Positions 42,300-53,057 of a stretch of DNA of 64,000 nt are shown piece by piece; the first letter of the stretch is position 1, and every line of letters begins with the position of its first letter. Under the pieces are notes generated by a model. The model did not search any database. It was not told where the DNA came from and worked only from the letters and a program-made list of their open reading frames with translations. This DNA is from Agapetus fuscipes (taxonomy: Eukaryota; Arthropoda; Insecta; Trichoptera; Glossosomatidae), in contig OX637332.1 of NCBI GenBank assembly GCA_951799405.1, positions 8,375,001 through 8,439,000 on the forward strand, read 5' to 3'. Both the position numbers and the translations under genes were made by a program.

Positions 42300-42436
42300 G
42301 GTCATTTAAGATTGAGTTTTTATGTTGATAGTTCACATGCGGTATGTGTAAGCCCGAAATTAAAAGTGTCAGCTTAAGAGAATGCATTTAATAATATGAA
42401 TCTTAAATGTAATATGACAATGCAATTTAGATTATA
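42300..42436 (+). mobile_element. R-tail repeat, 5'-truncated
   Basis: GATTGAGTTTTTATGTTGAT, ACATGCGGTATGTGTAAGC and GCAATTTAGATTATAG. Confidence 0.75.
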
Positions 42437-43009
42437 GGCGGATACATTATTTTACGCATCCATACTTGTTAAAATATAAGTAGTTTATTTAAACACCAAA
42501 AGTAAGCGATCTTCACCAGTTTTAAATATATCTAGGTAGACATGGGAGACAGATAGAGGAGACAGGTGGATAAAGAAAAATCAAAGATTGACCGTTTAAT
42601 AATAGTGAGGAAATTTGTCTGAGACTTTTCTGTCAAGATTTCTTATGGAAGAGTTTTTCTCTTCAAAAGTATTAACCAAGCATACTTAATCTCATCAATA
42701 AATGCAAAAGAAAATAAAGTGAATTGCTATATAGAAACAAAATAACAGCAGTTGATACCAGATAGTTTACTTCAACAAGGAATATAAATAGGTTCTACGC
42801 GTAAATGCTACTCCCTCGTAGACAACGAAAAAAAGAAATATACCGACAAGAAAACTACATTTACGCAGATACGATACATTTTGAAATTATCTCGTTGTTT
42901 TGGAGATGAGAACGTTAAATGTAGGTACATGAATTTTAGTGTTTTATTTAATGCAAAACGGAATATTTGGCAAATAAATAAAAAAAAAAAATTAGGATAA
43001 AACATCCGC

Positions 43010-43350
43010 GTCACGACATATCGGTCAAAAATAACTCGTCCACAGACAGTTTGGCCATGGACAAATCGTTCACACGACAGTTCGTCTACACGAATTTTCG
43101 CTCTATGACATTTTGGTCAAATCCAATATAGTTAGGTCCACAAACAACTCCATCACAGAAAACAACCTTTAATACAAGTGCTGTAATTTCAAAGGATTTT
43201 TGAAGAGCAGTTTTTCTGTGATGAAACTGTCTGTAGACCTATATTGTGTGTGACCAAAATGTCATTGACCGATAAGTTGTTTAGACGAACTGTCGTGTGA
43301 CTGATTTTATTATGACAAGTCGTATGTGACTCATCTGTCGTAGAACCTAA
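43010..43350. mobile_element. Foldback element F2, copy 1
   Basis: The left arm is 16-bp-like units (GACAAATCGTTCACAC, GACAGTTCGTCTACAC, GACATTTTGGTCAAA) ending CCATCACAGAAAAC. The right arm starts TTTTCTGTGATG and continues as the inverse (GACCAAAATGTC, GACGAACTGTCGTGTG). A central AAAGGATTTTTGAAGAGCAG is shared with the 62-kb copy. No protein is encoded. Confidence 0.7.
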
Positions 43351-43379
43351 AAAAACAAATCTTTTTTCATTAAAAAATA

Positions 43380-44125
43380 TCATGAATTGATAAGTGACAG
43401 CTCAAGACTTGTAATATTTTATACAAATAATGTATTGCTTTAAATTGCATTTGATTTTCCCATTTTTTTCTTAAAAGGACGTTCCTCTCTCTCGTCGGCA
43501 ACTAAGAATCAGAGTATTTTCCTGTAAAAATAAATTGCTTTTCTAATGTAAGCCGACATCAAGAAATGTTCATTTGGTTAAAACAAAAATGCAATATTAT
43601 ATCAGAGGTAATGCAATGACGATTTTGATTTGTTATTTTTTAAGTCTGAACTAACTAACTCGCGGAAAGGCTGTCAAGTATTGCCAGAGTCGTTTGCAAT
43701 TAAATGGCGCTCCAGACAAACTCCCCTACTTGATAGTAGCTCAAGTTTATTCACAAAACTAAAAATCTATTGTTTTTCATTTGCAAAAAGTAATGATATA
43801 ACATTTTAAAGAGATAATTTTTAAAGTGATAGTGAAAAAAATGGATCAAAATGCATTTGTTCTTGAGATTATGTTCTACACCTTTAGTTTTGATTTGAAG
43901 AGCAGCCTTTGTTGACAGAAACTACATGTGTCTCCGTACACTTAACACTTTTTCAAAAGAAAGTGTGAAATTATTTATTATGGAATTTATTTAGTTCTAC
44001 GCAATGAACGCGCACAGAAAATAAAGAGACCTTGCATTATTAGGTATTATTTCTTTAAATTTATGAAATGCTTAAGCGAAACTTTGTAGAACGCAATTTA
44101 AAAAAAAATGAGCATGAAAACAAAC
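43380..44125. other. No recognised gene
   Basis: AT-rich, with no credible exon or repeat match. Confidence 0.4.
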
Positions 44126-44129
44126 ACTT

Positions 44130-44385
44130 CTTAATTCTATTTTTTTTTATTTGTTTAAAAAAACAAATATTGAGTTTGACCGGTTTTGGCCTCTTGGCCA
44201 TCTTCAGATTAACTAAAGTCTTAAAAAAAATAGTGCGGGGCTGTATAAAGCAAAATGAACTATTATAAAATAAAGTATAATTCCAAAGTGAAATTTATCA
44301 GGTTTTATCAAGTGAAATTTATCAGAAATTTAAACCGGTCAAACTCAATTCATTGTTTTTTTAGCAAATAAAAAAAAATGACATC
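44130..44385. repeat. Hairpin element with GGCC stem motif
   Basis: The arms ATTGAGTTTGACCGGTTT and AAACCGGTCAAACTCAAT are perfect inverses, and flanking ATTTGTTTAAAAAAACAA-like ends also match. On the minus strand CTGAAGATGGCC, AAGA, GGCCAAAACC is a short stem next to the right arm. Confidence 0.75.
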
Positions 44386-44603
44386 AAACAGTGTTTTTTT
44401 TACCTGGAGTTCTACAAAATTTCTGATGAAACATTTCATGTTTTTTTTCAATAATAATTCAATGACTTTTTATTTCCCTTGCGCGTCCACTGCTAAGAGG
44501 CAAATACATTCCATAATACATAATTTCACTTTTTTTTTTTGAAAAAGTATAGCTAGACACAATAATGCAGTTCGCACATAAATGAATGGAATCAAACAGT
44601 GTT

Positions 44604-44608
44604 TGTTT

Positions 44609-44639
<31 letters not shown>

Positions 44640-45020
44640 CACTAGTGTTATTTTTGACTAGCGCCCTTTGCTCTTTCAACTCAGCCCACCGCTCGATTCC
44701 GTCTCTGTGCACAACAGTTCTCACCCTCTACAACAGCCGAGACTTATCCGACTTTAATTTAAAATTAATACAGCGCCAGAGGCGGCAGGAAATGAGCTTA
44801 CAGGGGGTGGGTGGGAGGATGAGGGGGGGGGGGGGGTGGGGGGGGTCGGGAGAATATTTAATTACGACTGCTCTGACAGTGCCGCTCGAACTTCCGGCAG
44901 AGAGAGACGGCACGCGGCGCTCGCGGCTCCCTCTAACCTCCTGCAATAACACTCCAATCAGACGTAGATGGACGTATTCTGGCAACGCTGCTGGAAGATC
45001 TGCGGATTCGGTATAAAGAA
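44604..45020. other. Poly-T run and G-rich/GC-rich segment
   Basis: About 30 T's end near 44639, followed at about 44820-44850 by long G runs and a GC-rich block. Opposing frames over it are shadows. The G-runs could form quadruplex DNA. Confidence 0.4.
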
Positions 45021-45042
45021 AGCTTGATGAGGCGAGGAACTC

Positions 45043-45302
45043 GGATCGATAGTTCAGTTGGTAGACATTTTTCATATAAATTGTCGGTGTTATGGGCGAG
45101 GGGTAGAGGCGTATGTTCGACTAGCGTATTTGGAACCGGATAACGTTGGTTCGAATCTTGCGTCTAGCCCACTTGACCAAAACTTCGACCCTGATTCAAC
45201 AGTTGCATGCATAAAAGCTTCTGCTTTCGCAGGAAGACAACTGGCCAGGCAAAATAGTTTGGTGGATTGCATTGCTTTCCACAAATCTATTTACAAAAAA
45301 AA
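45043..45302 (+). mobile_element. SINE T3 preceded by a T2 head fragment
   Basis: GATCGATAGTTCAGTTGGTA is a T2-type A box. From about 45085 the T3 unit follows (GGGGTAGAGGCGTATGTTCG, B box GGTTCGAATC, AGACAACTGGCCAGGC) to an A-rich end. Confidence 0.75.
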
Positions 45303-45307
45303 AACTT

Positions 45308-45820
45308 ATATTAAATTTTGATGAAATAAAACATGATTTATTTTGAATGGATTTTATGTTTTTCGCAGGCGGCTTTTGACACTCCAGATTTGCTTTCTGG
45401 GATATGTTGTAGTAGTTTTTCGGACTTGGAGCATCTATAATCTAAGTTGCAAAGATACATTAACATTCAAAACTCATATCGAATGCATGCCCACAAACAG
45501 AGACGTGTAAGTTAGCGCTTACAAGTGACGCATGTGAACTTACAAATTAAATCCAAATCTCAAATTAACATAAACCCTGCATCTTTTGCCGACCTTCCCT
45601 GAAACAAGGGTGACATTGGCAATGTGAACCATTTTTTACACTATGGGAGGTCAGCCTCATACCAACCTATAAGTCAAGGAATACAATGATGATGACTCTA
45701 TAATTAAATTTTGATCACACATGATTTATTTTGAATGGAAGTTTCAGTTTTTCACGGTCGGCTATTGGCACTTCAGAGTTGCTTTTTCTGGGATATATTG
45801 CAGTGGTTCTTCGGACCTAG
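45308..45820. repeat. ~115-bp direct repeat flanking an R-tail
   Basis: TTATTTTGAATGGA, TTTTTCGCAGGCGGCTTTTG and TTGCTTTCTGGGATATGTTG occur before the R-tail (45308-45425). Diverged equivalents follow it (45699-45820). This could be an old tandem duplication later hit by the R-tail, or an unusually long duplication made at insertion. Confidence 0.7.
45433..45690 (-). mobile_element. R-tail repeat, near full-length
   Basis: ATCTATAATCTAAGTTGCAA tail to ACCAACCTATAAGTCAAGGA head. Confidence 0.9.
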
Positions 45821-46312
45821 AGCATGTCAATTTTTAATTTTGGACAGTTTTATGAATATTACTTCATCAACACGACACAAAAGTCCATTTAGGTATGAGT
45901 GAAATGTCCAGATGCTCAAGCTACAATAGGCCACAGTAACAGATACACTAAAGCAACTCTACAGTGTTATTTTGTGTTTTTTTCTTCTGGCAGATGCCAA
46001 TGTTTTTTCAGACTTTATAGAAGGAAAAACTTGCTTCTAGAGGAACAATCACCTTTTCATGATACTATTTACTCGAGACTAAACCAGCTAAAGACTGAAA
46101 ATCAAGATGCTTAACACTCAACTTTAGTTGCTGAAAAAATGTGCTTGCACACTGAAATGCGCAACTTCGATAACGATTGCAACGCATAGATACAGTTTCA
46201 AAATGGACAGATTATTATAGACGCTCGTTTATTTACGGAGAATCAAACAAAAGGAACCATAGAGACGTTCAAAATATATTTTCTATCCAAGACATTCTGA
46301 TAATCTCAGCAA

Positions 46313-46462
46313 TGCAACTAAGCTACATATACAGTGCAACTATTTATTTTTACAGATAAGGGGACCAGCCTCACACCACCCACTTCAGTTGAAGTGGGGG
46401 TTCCTCAGCTGTCGAGGGGGCTGGTAGTCATTTCTTGTGAAAGCTGAGTATACCTTGCCGGT
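46313..46462 (-). mobile_element. SINE T2 body fragment
   Basis: CACTTCAGTTGAAGTGGGGG, GCTGTCGAGGGGGCTGGTAG and GCTGAGTATACCTTGCCGG match the T2 body. The head is missing. Confidence 0.75.
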
Positions 46463-46695
46463 TATGATTCTATCATAATTATTTTTAAATGCATCATTGC
46501 CATTATTTCAATTATACTTTAGAATCTTCTCGAAGGCTCTGTTTCAATAGCAATCCGAAGTCCTCAATGGTTCATCTTCTTATAATATCCCGCACACACA
46601 TACCCAATAATACGTCATACTTATTGAAGGAACGGCTGGCTCTGATCAACTCTGGATTGTTCAATTTACCAAAGAACTTGTTTCTAGAACACAAA

Positions 46696-46838
46696 CTTAA
46701 ATTGTAGAATCATGTACCACAACTTTGGGTGTAAGGTGGTACAATGCACTTTTTTCCAGGTATAAGCATGATAAGCACGCAGATCCTAAGGCCATTAAGT
46801 ACATGATCAGCAAATATTTGAAAGAGGTGTAAATAGTG
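46696..46838 (+). pseudogene. LINE C-terminal remnant with its 3' UTR downstream
   Basis: The frame reads LGVRWYNALFSRYKHDKHAD, then PKAIKYMISKYLKEV and stop. This resembles the G-x-K-x-[YW]-N-x-L end of Jockey/CR1-type non-LTR polyproteins. It continues into a plausible 3' UTR. Confidence 0.6.
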
Positions 46839-47097
46839 TTTATATTTAATTGGTTTTTTGTATATTATTCTTATCATTATTATTTTTGTTATTTTTTTCA
46901 TATATCTACATATGTGTATATATGTATAATTCCTATTTCTGTATTTTCTATTTAAACATGTTACCTCTTTATGTTATTTTATTTTATTTTTTGTCTTTCT
47001 GTTTTTGCTGAGTAAATGACTAAATGGTGTATATATTATTTTTGTTTTTTATGATTTTTATCTATTAAGTGATTAATTTTAAGTTAAAATAAGTTGG

Positions 47098-47230
47098 AAT
47101 CCTCCCCAAAACACAAGCTATGCTTACTTTGGGGAGTATTTATTGTAATTAGATTTTAAAAATTTATTTTTATTGTAATACTTTGTACATATTGATAAAA
47201 ACAATAAAGACCTTATGAAATATGAATTAT
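47098..47230 (+). other. LINE 3' end: stem-loop plus AATAAA
   Basis: CTCCCCAAAACACAAGC and CTTACTTTGGGGAG form a stem-loop about 65 bp ahead of AATAAA (47203-47208). That is the layout seen at many insect non-LTR 3' ends and fits the RT remnant upstream. Confidence 0.5.
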
Positions 47231-47800
47231 GCGTGTTGCATTATTTAAAAATAATTAAAATGAATGCGGTCAGGATAAATAACAAACTCAAAAAAACTAA
47301 CTAATATATGGCTATTAGTTGCTAAGAAACTGAGATTAAACTGAGACGTAGGCCTATTAAATTTGCTGGTCAAACAACAAAAATATTGGAATCTTTTTCA
47401 GAATGAAGTGCAAATATAGTAACTTTATTTCTACAAAATTTAGATAAGTTGCTTGCATTATTGATTGCAGTTCGAAAAGTGCATGGATTTGATCCAAATA
47501 TTATTTTAAAATGTAATCAATTTTTGGCTCAATTTTAGTGCAAATTTAAAAACTGCACGGATATTCAGTTGATTGATTTTATCACCCGGCAATTTCACTA
47601 GATTGCAAAATTTATGAAAGCCGTTTTTAAAATCATTTCTGATTATGAACCTCCATTTTTATATTTATTCAATACATTAAATAAACTTTTGCCAAAGTAC
47701 ATTCCCGATTTATTTTTTCAGAAAAAATCGGAAGAACAAAACTTACACGTTGAAAAGGATAAACAATATTGTTAAAATATCAGATGTTATGCAGAGACCA
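47231..47800. other. No recognised gene
   Basis: AT-rich, with no repeat or exon identified. Confidence 0.4.
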
Positions 47801-47802
47801 TC

Positions 47803-48300
47803 CCGTAGTCCAGTGGTAACACTTCGGACTCGTAAATGGAAGGTTGTGGATTCGAGCCTCGGCGGAGCACAAATTAAACAAATTATGCAATTTCAAATAT
47901 GCTCTCCGCTGGGTTGAAAAATTCATAAAACCTTTACCAAATACTGGTCACAAAAGGTCCATTGAACCTTACAGTAACTGGGTCTTGCTTGAGAATTGGC
48001 GCTTGGTAGCGACGACCAAGCTCGTAAAAAGTCCGGTCGATAGCTCAGTTGGTAGTGTGCTTGCATTCCATTCCGAGAGCAAGCGTTCGATCCCCACCGA
48101 GGGTGTCAGAAATGATTTCCCGTTTCAGTGATTATTTCAAACCCAAAATAAATACCGAGAAGGTTAACTCATCCTTTACAAGAAATGCGTCTGTTTGGTC
48201 TGAGGCCGGCTCCTTTACCCGTAAAAATGAATAGGTCCGGAATCGCCACAACAGTCAACGCAAGAAGTTACACTATATGTGTAGCTAGCTACACATAGAT
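47803..48300 (+). mobile_element. Composite T1-T2 SINE, best preserved
   Basis: T1: CCCGTAGTCCAGTGGTAACA, GGTTGTGGATTCGAGCCTCG and the body to AAGCTCGTAAAAAGTCC. T2 then starts GGTCGATAGCTCAGTTGGTA, with B box CGTTCGATCCCC, and runs to TGTGTAGCTAGC. The T1 unit ends before the CAAAAACAGCGCTCACC tail found in monomers. Confidence 0.9.
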
Positions 48301-48479
48301 CATTCGCTTTTTGGTGATCCGTATTACATATATTTCCAGTACTTGTAAAGGCAGCATGAGGTAGATGAATGAAATATTTGATGACTTTTAGATACTTTAT
48401 ACTTTATACTTTAGAATACCTTTAGATAGATGTCCCCTTTTTTTTAAAAAAAAAATTGTTTACTAGTTTACTAATTCAA

Positions 48480-48645
48480 AGAAAGGGGACAGGAGTTGCA
48501 GAATCTACGAGTATGTTCAGTTGAGTTTCGGGTGGTATTTTAAAAGTATATTTGCAGCAGGTGTAAGCGTGGATTTAAAGAGCGTGCATTCAATATAAAT
48601 CCTAAGTATTAATACATTTTTTGCGATTTTTATTATAGATCACAG
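48480..48645 (+). mobile_element. R-tail repeat, old copy
   Basis: GGGGACAGGAGTTGCAG, TTGCAGCAGGTGTAAGCG and CATTCAATATAAATCCTAAG are diverged R-tail motifs. Confidence 0.55.
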
Positions 48646-49017
48646 ACATTTTAAACATGCCAGCTGTAAGGCATTTTGCGTCGAGCCGTTTATACATATA
48701 ATATTAGTTTGTATGGCGGCCGCTCTTCAGGACAGGAATTGAAAATCTTCCTTTCGGAAATAATAGAAAACCGTTCCGGGAGCGGCTTGTCGGCCCCTCA
48801 GCCGGACCTGGCACGGCGAGTATAAAACATAGCGTAAACTCACCTCGAAAAAATGTATAAAAACTTAATCATTCTCTAGGAGTGCTGTTCTATATTCCAT
48901 ACATTTTCGAATAACGTAAGCGAGGTGAGTTAACGCAATGTTTTGTACTTGGGTTACTGGACGTGGTAGGGGGAGAGGGGAGGAGGGGTGTCTAGAAATG
49001 TAGATACAATTCATATG

Positions 49018-49085
49018 TAATCTAAGTTGCAAAGATGTATTAACATTTAGGATTCGTATAAAAAGTATGCCTACAAGCAGACCTT
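49018..49085 (-). mobile_element. R-tail fragment
   Basis: ATCTAAGTTGCAAAGATGTA and ATGCCTACAAGCAGACC are the 3' end of the unit only. Confidence 0.7.
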
Positions 49086-49130
49086 TTGTATTTTCAAACC
49101 TTTGTCATATCCGTTCTGGATGTATCGTCC

Positions 49131-49306
49131 CCTTAGTGCTTGTTTGTCTTATGTCCATCAGAGGTAATTTTACATGAGCTATTTTTGTATGTGTACTGGA
49201 TCAATGTGCCTTATGAAAACTGGAAATCAATTTTTAAAATATGTAAAACAACTCTCACGTTTTCGTGTTTTACTCTTTTTTCTTAGCTCAGATTTTGTGA
49301 AATTTA
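49131..49306 (+). repeat. Interspersed repeat family U
   Basis: CCTTAGTGCTTGTTTGTCTT, GTGTACTGGATCAATGTGCC and AACAACTCTCACGTTTTCG match the 8.8-kb copy. Confidence 0.75.
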
Positions 49307-49429
49307 TATTATTGATTTATTTATTTATTGAAACAATATAACATGACAATTGATACCATAAAGTTATAATGTAATACAAGTATTATAAAAATAGAACAAT
49401 ATTTTATGCAAAAAAAATCAAAACAATAT

Positions 49430-49900
49430 AAGTGTATTATTCTAACATTCGTCTTTCTAGCAGAACCTTCAATTCACGCATCAGTCCATTCATTCTAGTA
49501 TTAAATATATCCAGATGTGGTGAGGACGACATCAATTCGTTTATGAGTGTTTGCGCTCGCGAAACAAATGAATTGCGAAGAATATTGGTTCGGCTCGAGG
49601 TGACATTAAAAAGCCTATGCGACCGGGCTCTGATAAATGAGTCGGGTACATAGAGCGTCAAGAAGCGGTCACAATCAACCTCACTCCTAAGAAGTTTGAG
49701 GATGAATCTCGCAATGTGATTCTTAAGACAATTTCATTGAAAGGTAATCTTTGAATCAAGTGGTAGATAAGCCAAACAAGCACTGAGACAACAATATGTG
49801 GAAAAATGACACATAACACGTGGATTTCAAACAAAGCAATGTATTTATATCAAGTGGAGGAAGGCCTTCCCGTGAAGTAAGAAACATCGGCACGATAAAC
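49430..49900 (-). pseudogene. Non-LTR retrotransposon C-terminal remnant, distinct lineage
   Basis: On the minus strand, CLKNHIARFILKLLRSEVDC, then DRFLTLYVPDSFIRARSHRL, then SSRTNILRNSFVSRAQTLIN form an open tail from about 49727 to 49437. This is the VP-x-[ST]-x-x-R-T C-terminal pattern of CR1/Jockey-group polyproteins. Upstream of 49727 the frame is broken by a stop and frameshift. Confidence 0.65.
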
Positions 49901-49952
49901 CAAAAACTTGTAAGTCAGAGACGTGTCCATGATTCTTAAGCTATTTTTATTC

Positions 49953-49983
49953 CGCTCAAGGTATGCTAATAGCATACCTTAGG
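49953..49983. repeat. Short perfect palindrome
   Basis: AAGGTATGCT, AAT, AGCATACCTT is a 10-bp stem with a 3-nt loop beside the LINE remnant. Confidence 0.5.
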
Positions 49984-50144
49984 TGACACTCCTTTTGGGA
50001 CCGTTCCTAGATCACGTAATGGCGCAAAGAATAAACAAATATATATATATTAGAAGATTAAGATCCGGATTACTGTGAATCCGCAGCGTATGTAGCCTGG
50101 CAAAATTTAACGCAAAATCGTTCAAAGGCGGAGAAATTCGATTT

Positions 50145-50310
50145 AGTAGTAACGTGTAAGATCGCACTTACACATGCCGCACGTGTTCTTATAAAATAAA
50201 AATACAGCCTGCAACTCCTTTCCATGAAACAGAGGTGACATCCGCAATTTGATCCAATTACAGAATGGGTAGTCAGCCTCATACCTACCTATAAGGCGAT
50301 GAATATGCAG
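50145..50310 (-). mobile_element. R-tail repeat, 3'-shortened
   Basis: GATCGCACTTACACATGCCG, CAGCCTGCAACTCC and GTCAGCCTCATACCTACCTA. Confidence 0.8.
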
Positions 50311-50995
50311 TCGCTTAATTACCCGTAATTAATAATATCATTCATTTTAATTGACGTATTTTTTCACCGGACTGTATATAAACGTACTCGAATCATTTTT
50401 TGATTGAGCTCGGGTTTAATTGAGTTAGGGACGATAGATTGAATGTCGCTAAATGTGTAGAAGCGTCCGTTTTTCGTTATTTTTCACTTTCCCTGATATT
50501 TATTTATTTATTTTGGCAAACAAACAGTTAATATGGTTAATATGTTAATTGTGCACAAAAATACAGTTAAGACAATTAAAAAAACAGCAAAGTTTGCAAA
50601 CACCGTATATATATATATATATTATACTGTAACATAATTAAGTTGACAGCCTACCTTCGGCTAAATAAGAAAATCAGGCAAGTAATATGAGGAAAATTAG
50701 GAGGAAAATAACGATTGTCAATTTAATCATCGTGTACAGAAAGGAAACAGAATGGGAAAATATGAGAAAGATGATGAAAAGCATCGAAACATAACAAAAT
50801 TATATTAAATGTTTAATTTTTTCTGTACATGTTTTTGTTTTATTACAGTTATACAATAAAAAACATAATTGATTCCTACATCTCATTATGCAGAGAAAAA
50901 TTGAGAGACGATAGGCTGCAGGTTGACAGCATCTTAGTTGAAGAATCTGAGACGGAAGGACAACATTGCTGTTTTGTGTAGCAGCATAGAAGATG
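50311..50995. other. No recognised gene
   Basis: Contains an AT dinucleotide run near 50610-50630. Otherwise AT-rich with no exon. Confidence 0.4.
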
Positions 50996-50999
50996 CAAA

Positions 51000-51510
51000 T
51001 TGCTTAGCCACTAGACTACGGACCGGTGAATGGATATTATATTTACAAAAAATATAATTTATTTTATGCTGATATAGTGCTATGTAAAAAAGTGTATTAT
51101 ACTTTGTACATTTGTACGTACAAAAGAGCAAGAAACGTTTCAACAATACGTACCCACATTTGTGGAGAGCCCTCCAGTTTGTAGCACGCTTGCTTTGTGA
51201 GATCTGCTGTAATTAAAAGCTCCAACTTCAGCACGCTCAAGAGGAAACTTATAATATAGTTCATGATACCTAATATTATAGAGAATATACATCAGTGTAG
51301 GTATATGTACTATCATACCATATACCATTTTTATTTTCAAATACGCTCTTTCTTGTTTGAACAATTCATAAATCTTTCCCAGAGATCGGTCACCAAAGGT
51401 CCATCTAGCCTTACAGCAACAAGTTTTTGTTTGAGAATTTGCGCTTTCTTTAGCGTCGACTAAGCTTGCTGAGGGCTCTTGAAGTGTGATTCACACAAAA
51501 ACAGCGATCA
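51000..51510. mobile_element. SINE T1 pieces
   Basis: A minus-strand T1 head (GCCACTAGACTACGGACCGG) lies at 51005-51027. A plus-strand T1 3' body lies at 51320-51510 (CCAGAGATCGGTCACCAAAG, CAAAAACAGCGATCACC). They are separate truncated insertions. Confidence 0.65.
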
Positions 51511-51539
51511 CCCTATTATTATTATTTTTATCATTAGTT

Positions 51540-51825
51540 TTTATTCCTTGACTGATTGGTATGGACTGGTTGGTATGCGGCTGACCACCCATACTGTAAA
51601 AAATGAATGGTTCACTTTGCCAATGTCCCCCCTGCTCCAGAAAAGGTCGGCAAGAGTTGCAGGGCTTATGTTCATTTGAGATTGGGTTTTTCATATTGTA
51701 GGGACACATGCGGCATGTGTAAGCGTGAAATTATGCGTATCTGCTTGTGGGAATGCATTTAATATGAATCTCAAATGATACATATCTTTGCAGCTTAGAT
51801 TTACATTTTGATTTAGATTGTGGAG
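51540..51825 (+). mobile_element. R-tail repeat with duplicated head
   Basis: ATTCCTTGACTGATTGGTAT, then GGACTGGTTGGTATGCGGCT, followed by the usual core, ending GCAGCTTAGATTTACATTTTG. The GGTATG part of the head is duplicated, adding about 12 bp. Confidence 0.9.
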
Positions 51826-51889
51826 ATTTATTCGACAATTTGTTTCTATAGCTTGCAACCGCCTGATATACCGAGACATCTTTGCATGC

Positions 51890-52130
51890 GGCCTCTGCTG
51901 AAACAGGCCCGCCCCTCGCTTCATCTAGGTTTGAATGTTGTATGATTGCCGTGTCTTATTCACCTCGGGCGAGGGCTAATACCACCTCAGCTGAAGGGGC
52001 CCTCTCTGGGAGGTAATCGTCCCTGCCTTTCTCTCCCCCTCCCCTCCCCCCCCCTACGCTAATCACTACAATCATCTCTACTGCGGGCGCGCATGTCTGT
52101 CATACCGATGCGATGCGAGGCTAACATGGA
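51890..52130. other. GC/C-rich segment
   Basis: Holds a C-rich run (CCCCCTCCCCTCCCC region near 52035) and CG-rich flanks. No exon boundaries were found. Confidence 0.3.
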
Positions 52131-52204
52131 AGGTGAACCTTTAATTCATACAAGACCGTTAAAAGCGCATTAATTACAGATTAAAATCTTCTTTTTCTTG
52201 TCTT

Positions 52205-52475
52205 ACATGAAGATGCGTCGCTGGGATGGTCGAGGGATAAGGCGTTGGCATTCGAATATGCGTTGTTGACACTAAAGCCGGTTCGAACCGCGCCTGTGTC
52301 GTGTCCTATCGAAAATAACTTCAACCCTGGTTCAAAGGATGTTCCTGGGTAGTTGTTAATTAAGATTTCATTGAAAATAAGAAATAATTAATCATTAATC
52401 GATAATGTTAATAGCTGGTTCTGGTCAGGTAGAATGGGTTGATAAATTGCTTTCGTCTCCACAAATATATATTTG
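52205..52475 (+). mobile_element. SINE T3, with small internal insertion
   Basis: The tRNA-like head GCTGGGATGGTCGAGGGATA and GCCGGTTCGAACCGCG (B box), then AACTTCAACCCTGGTTCAAA. An A/T-rich insertion is followed by GGTTCTGGTCAGGTAGAATG. Confidence 0.7.
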
Positions 52476-52489
52476 TTACTTGTGGAACT

Positions 52490-52590
52490 CCATCATATGA
52501 TGCAGAAGACCAGCTTTTCTTCCATCTTTTGACGACGTCCTCAGAATCGCAAATACTTTTAATTTGTGAGTTCCTTCATCGATACCTCAA
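52490..52590 (-). pseudogene. LINE remnant related to the one at 41.3 kb
   Basis: TGGAACTCCATCATATGATG, AGAAGACCAGC and AATTTGTGAGTTCCTTCATC match the ends of the 41.2-kb remnant, with the middle deleted. Confidence 0.6.
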
Positions 52591-52969
52591 TGTTTTCAAT
52601 TAATAATTGCGTAGAGCTTTTTCATCAGCTTTAATTCACATAAAATAATAAGTCAAATTTAAACTGTTTTCTTGTAGGATTTCGCTTCAAGAGCACTGTG
52701 TGAGTTACATAGATAAATGTCATTATAGACCGACATTGATAATAATATGAATCTTAAATGTAATATGCCTTATATTAAACAACTTATATTAAAGACGTAG
52801 ATAGAACTTGGATTATAGAGAGTTGGAAGAAGCATTGTTTATTTTTTATGTCACAAAAGCATGACACGTTATTTGACCGGGTTGGCGTCAGCTGTCTTGC
52901 GTTAGAGCCACCATTTGCTTTACACTCACAAAATGTCTGCTGGTTAGATACAGCTGGGGAGGCACTTAC

Positions 52970-53057
52970 CCCACAAGGTGTGATGTGCGCTGTGCCCTCT
53001 CCCTGCCGGAGGACCTAACATATTACCGCGATACACGCGACAGATAGAGACGACCAT
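52970..53057 (-). CDS. Candidate first exon, weakly supported
   Basis: On the minus strand a GC-rich segment with ATG at 53057 reads MVVSICRVYRGNMLGPPAGR and GHSAHHTLW, ending at GTGGG|GTAAGT, a strong donor (GT at 52968-52969). The donor is better evidence than the peptide, which may be untranslated leader. No protein family is recognised. Confidence 0.25.

Noticed and set aside
44582..45075. Opposed frames of 115-144 codons
   Set aside because: Both arise from poly-T and G-run low-complexity DNA and show no domain-like sequence.
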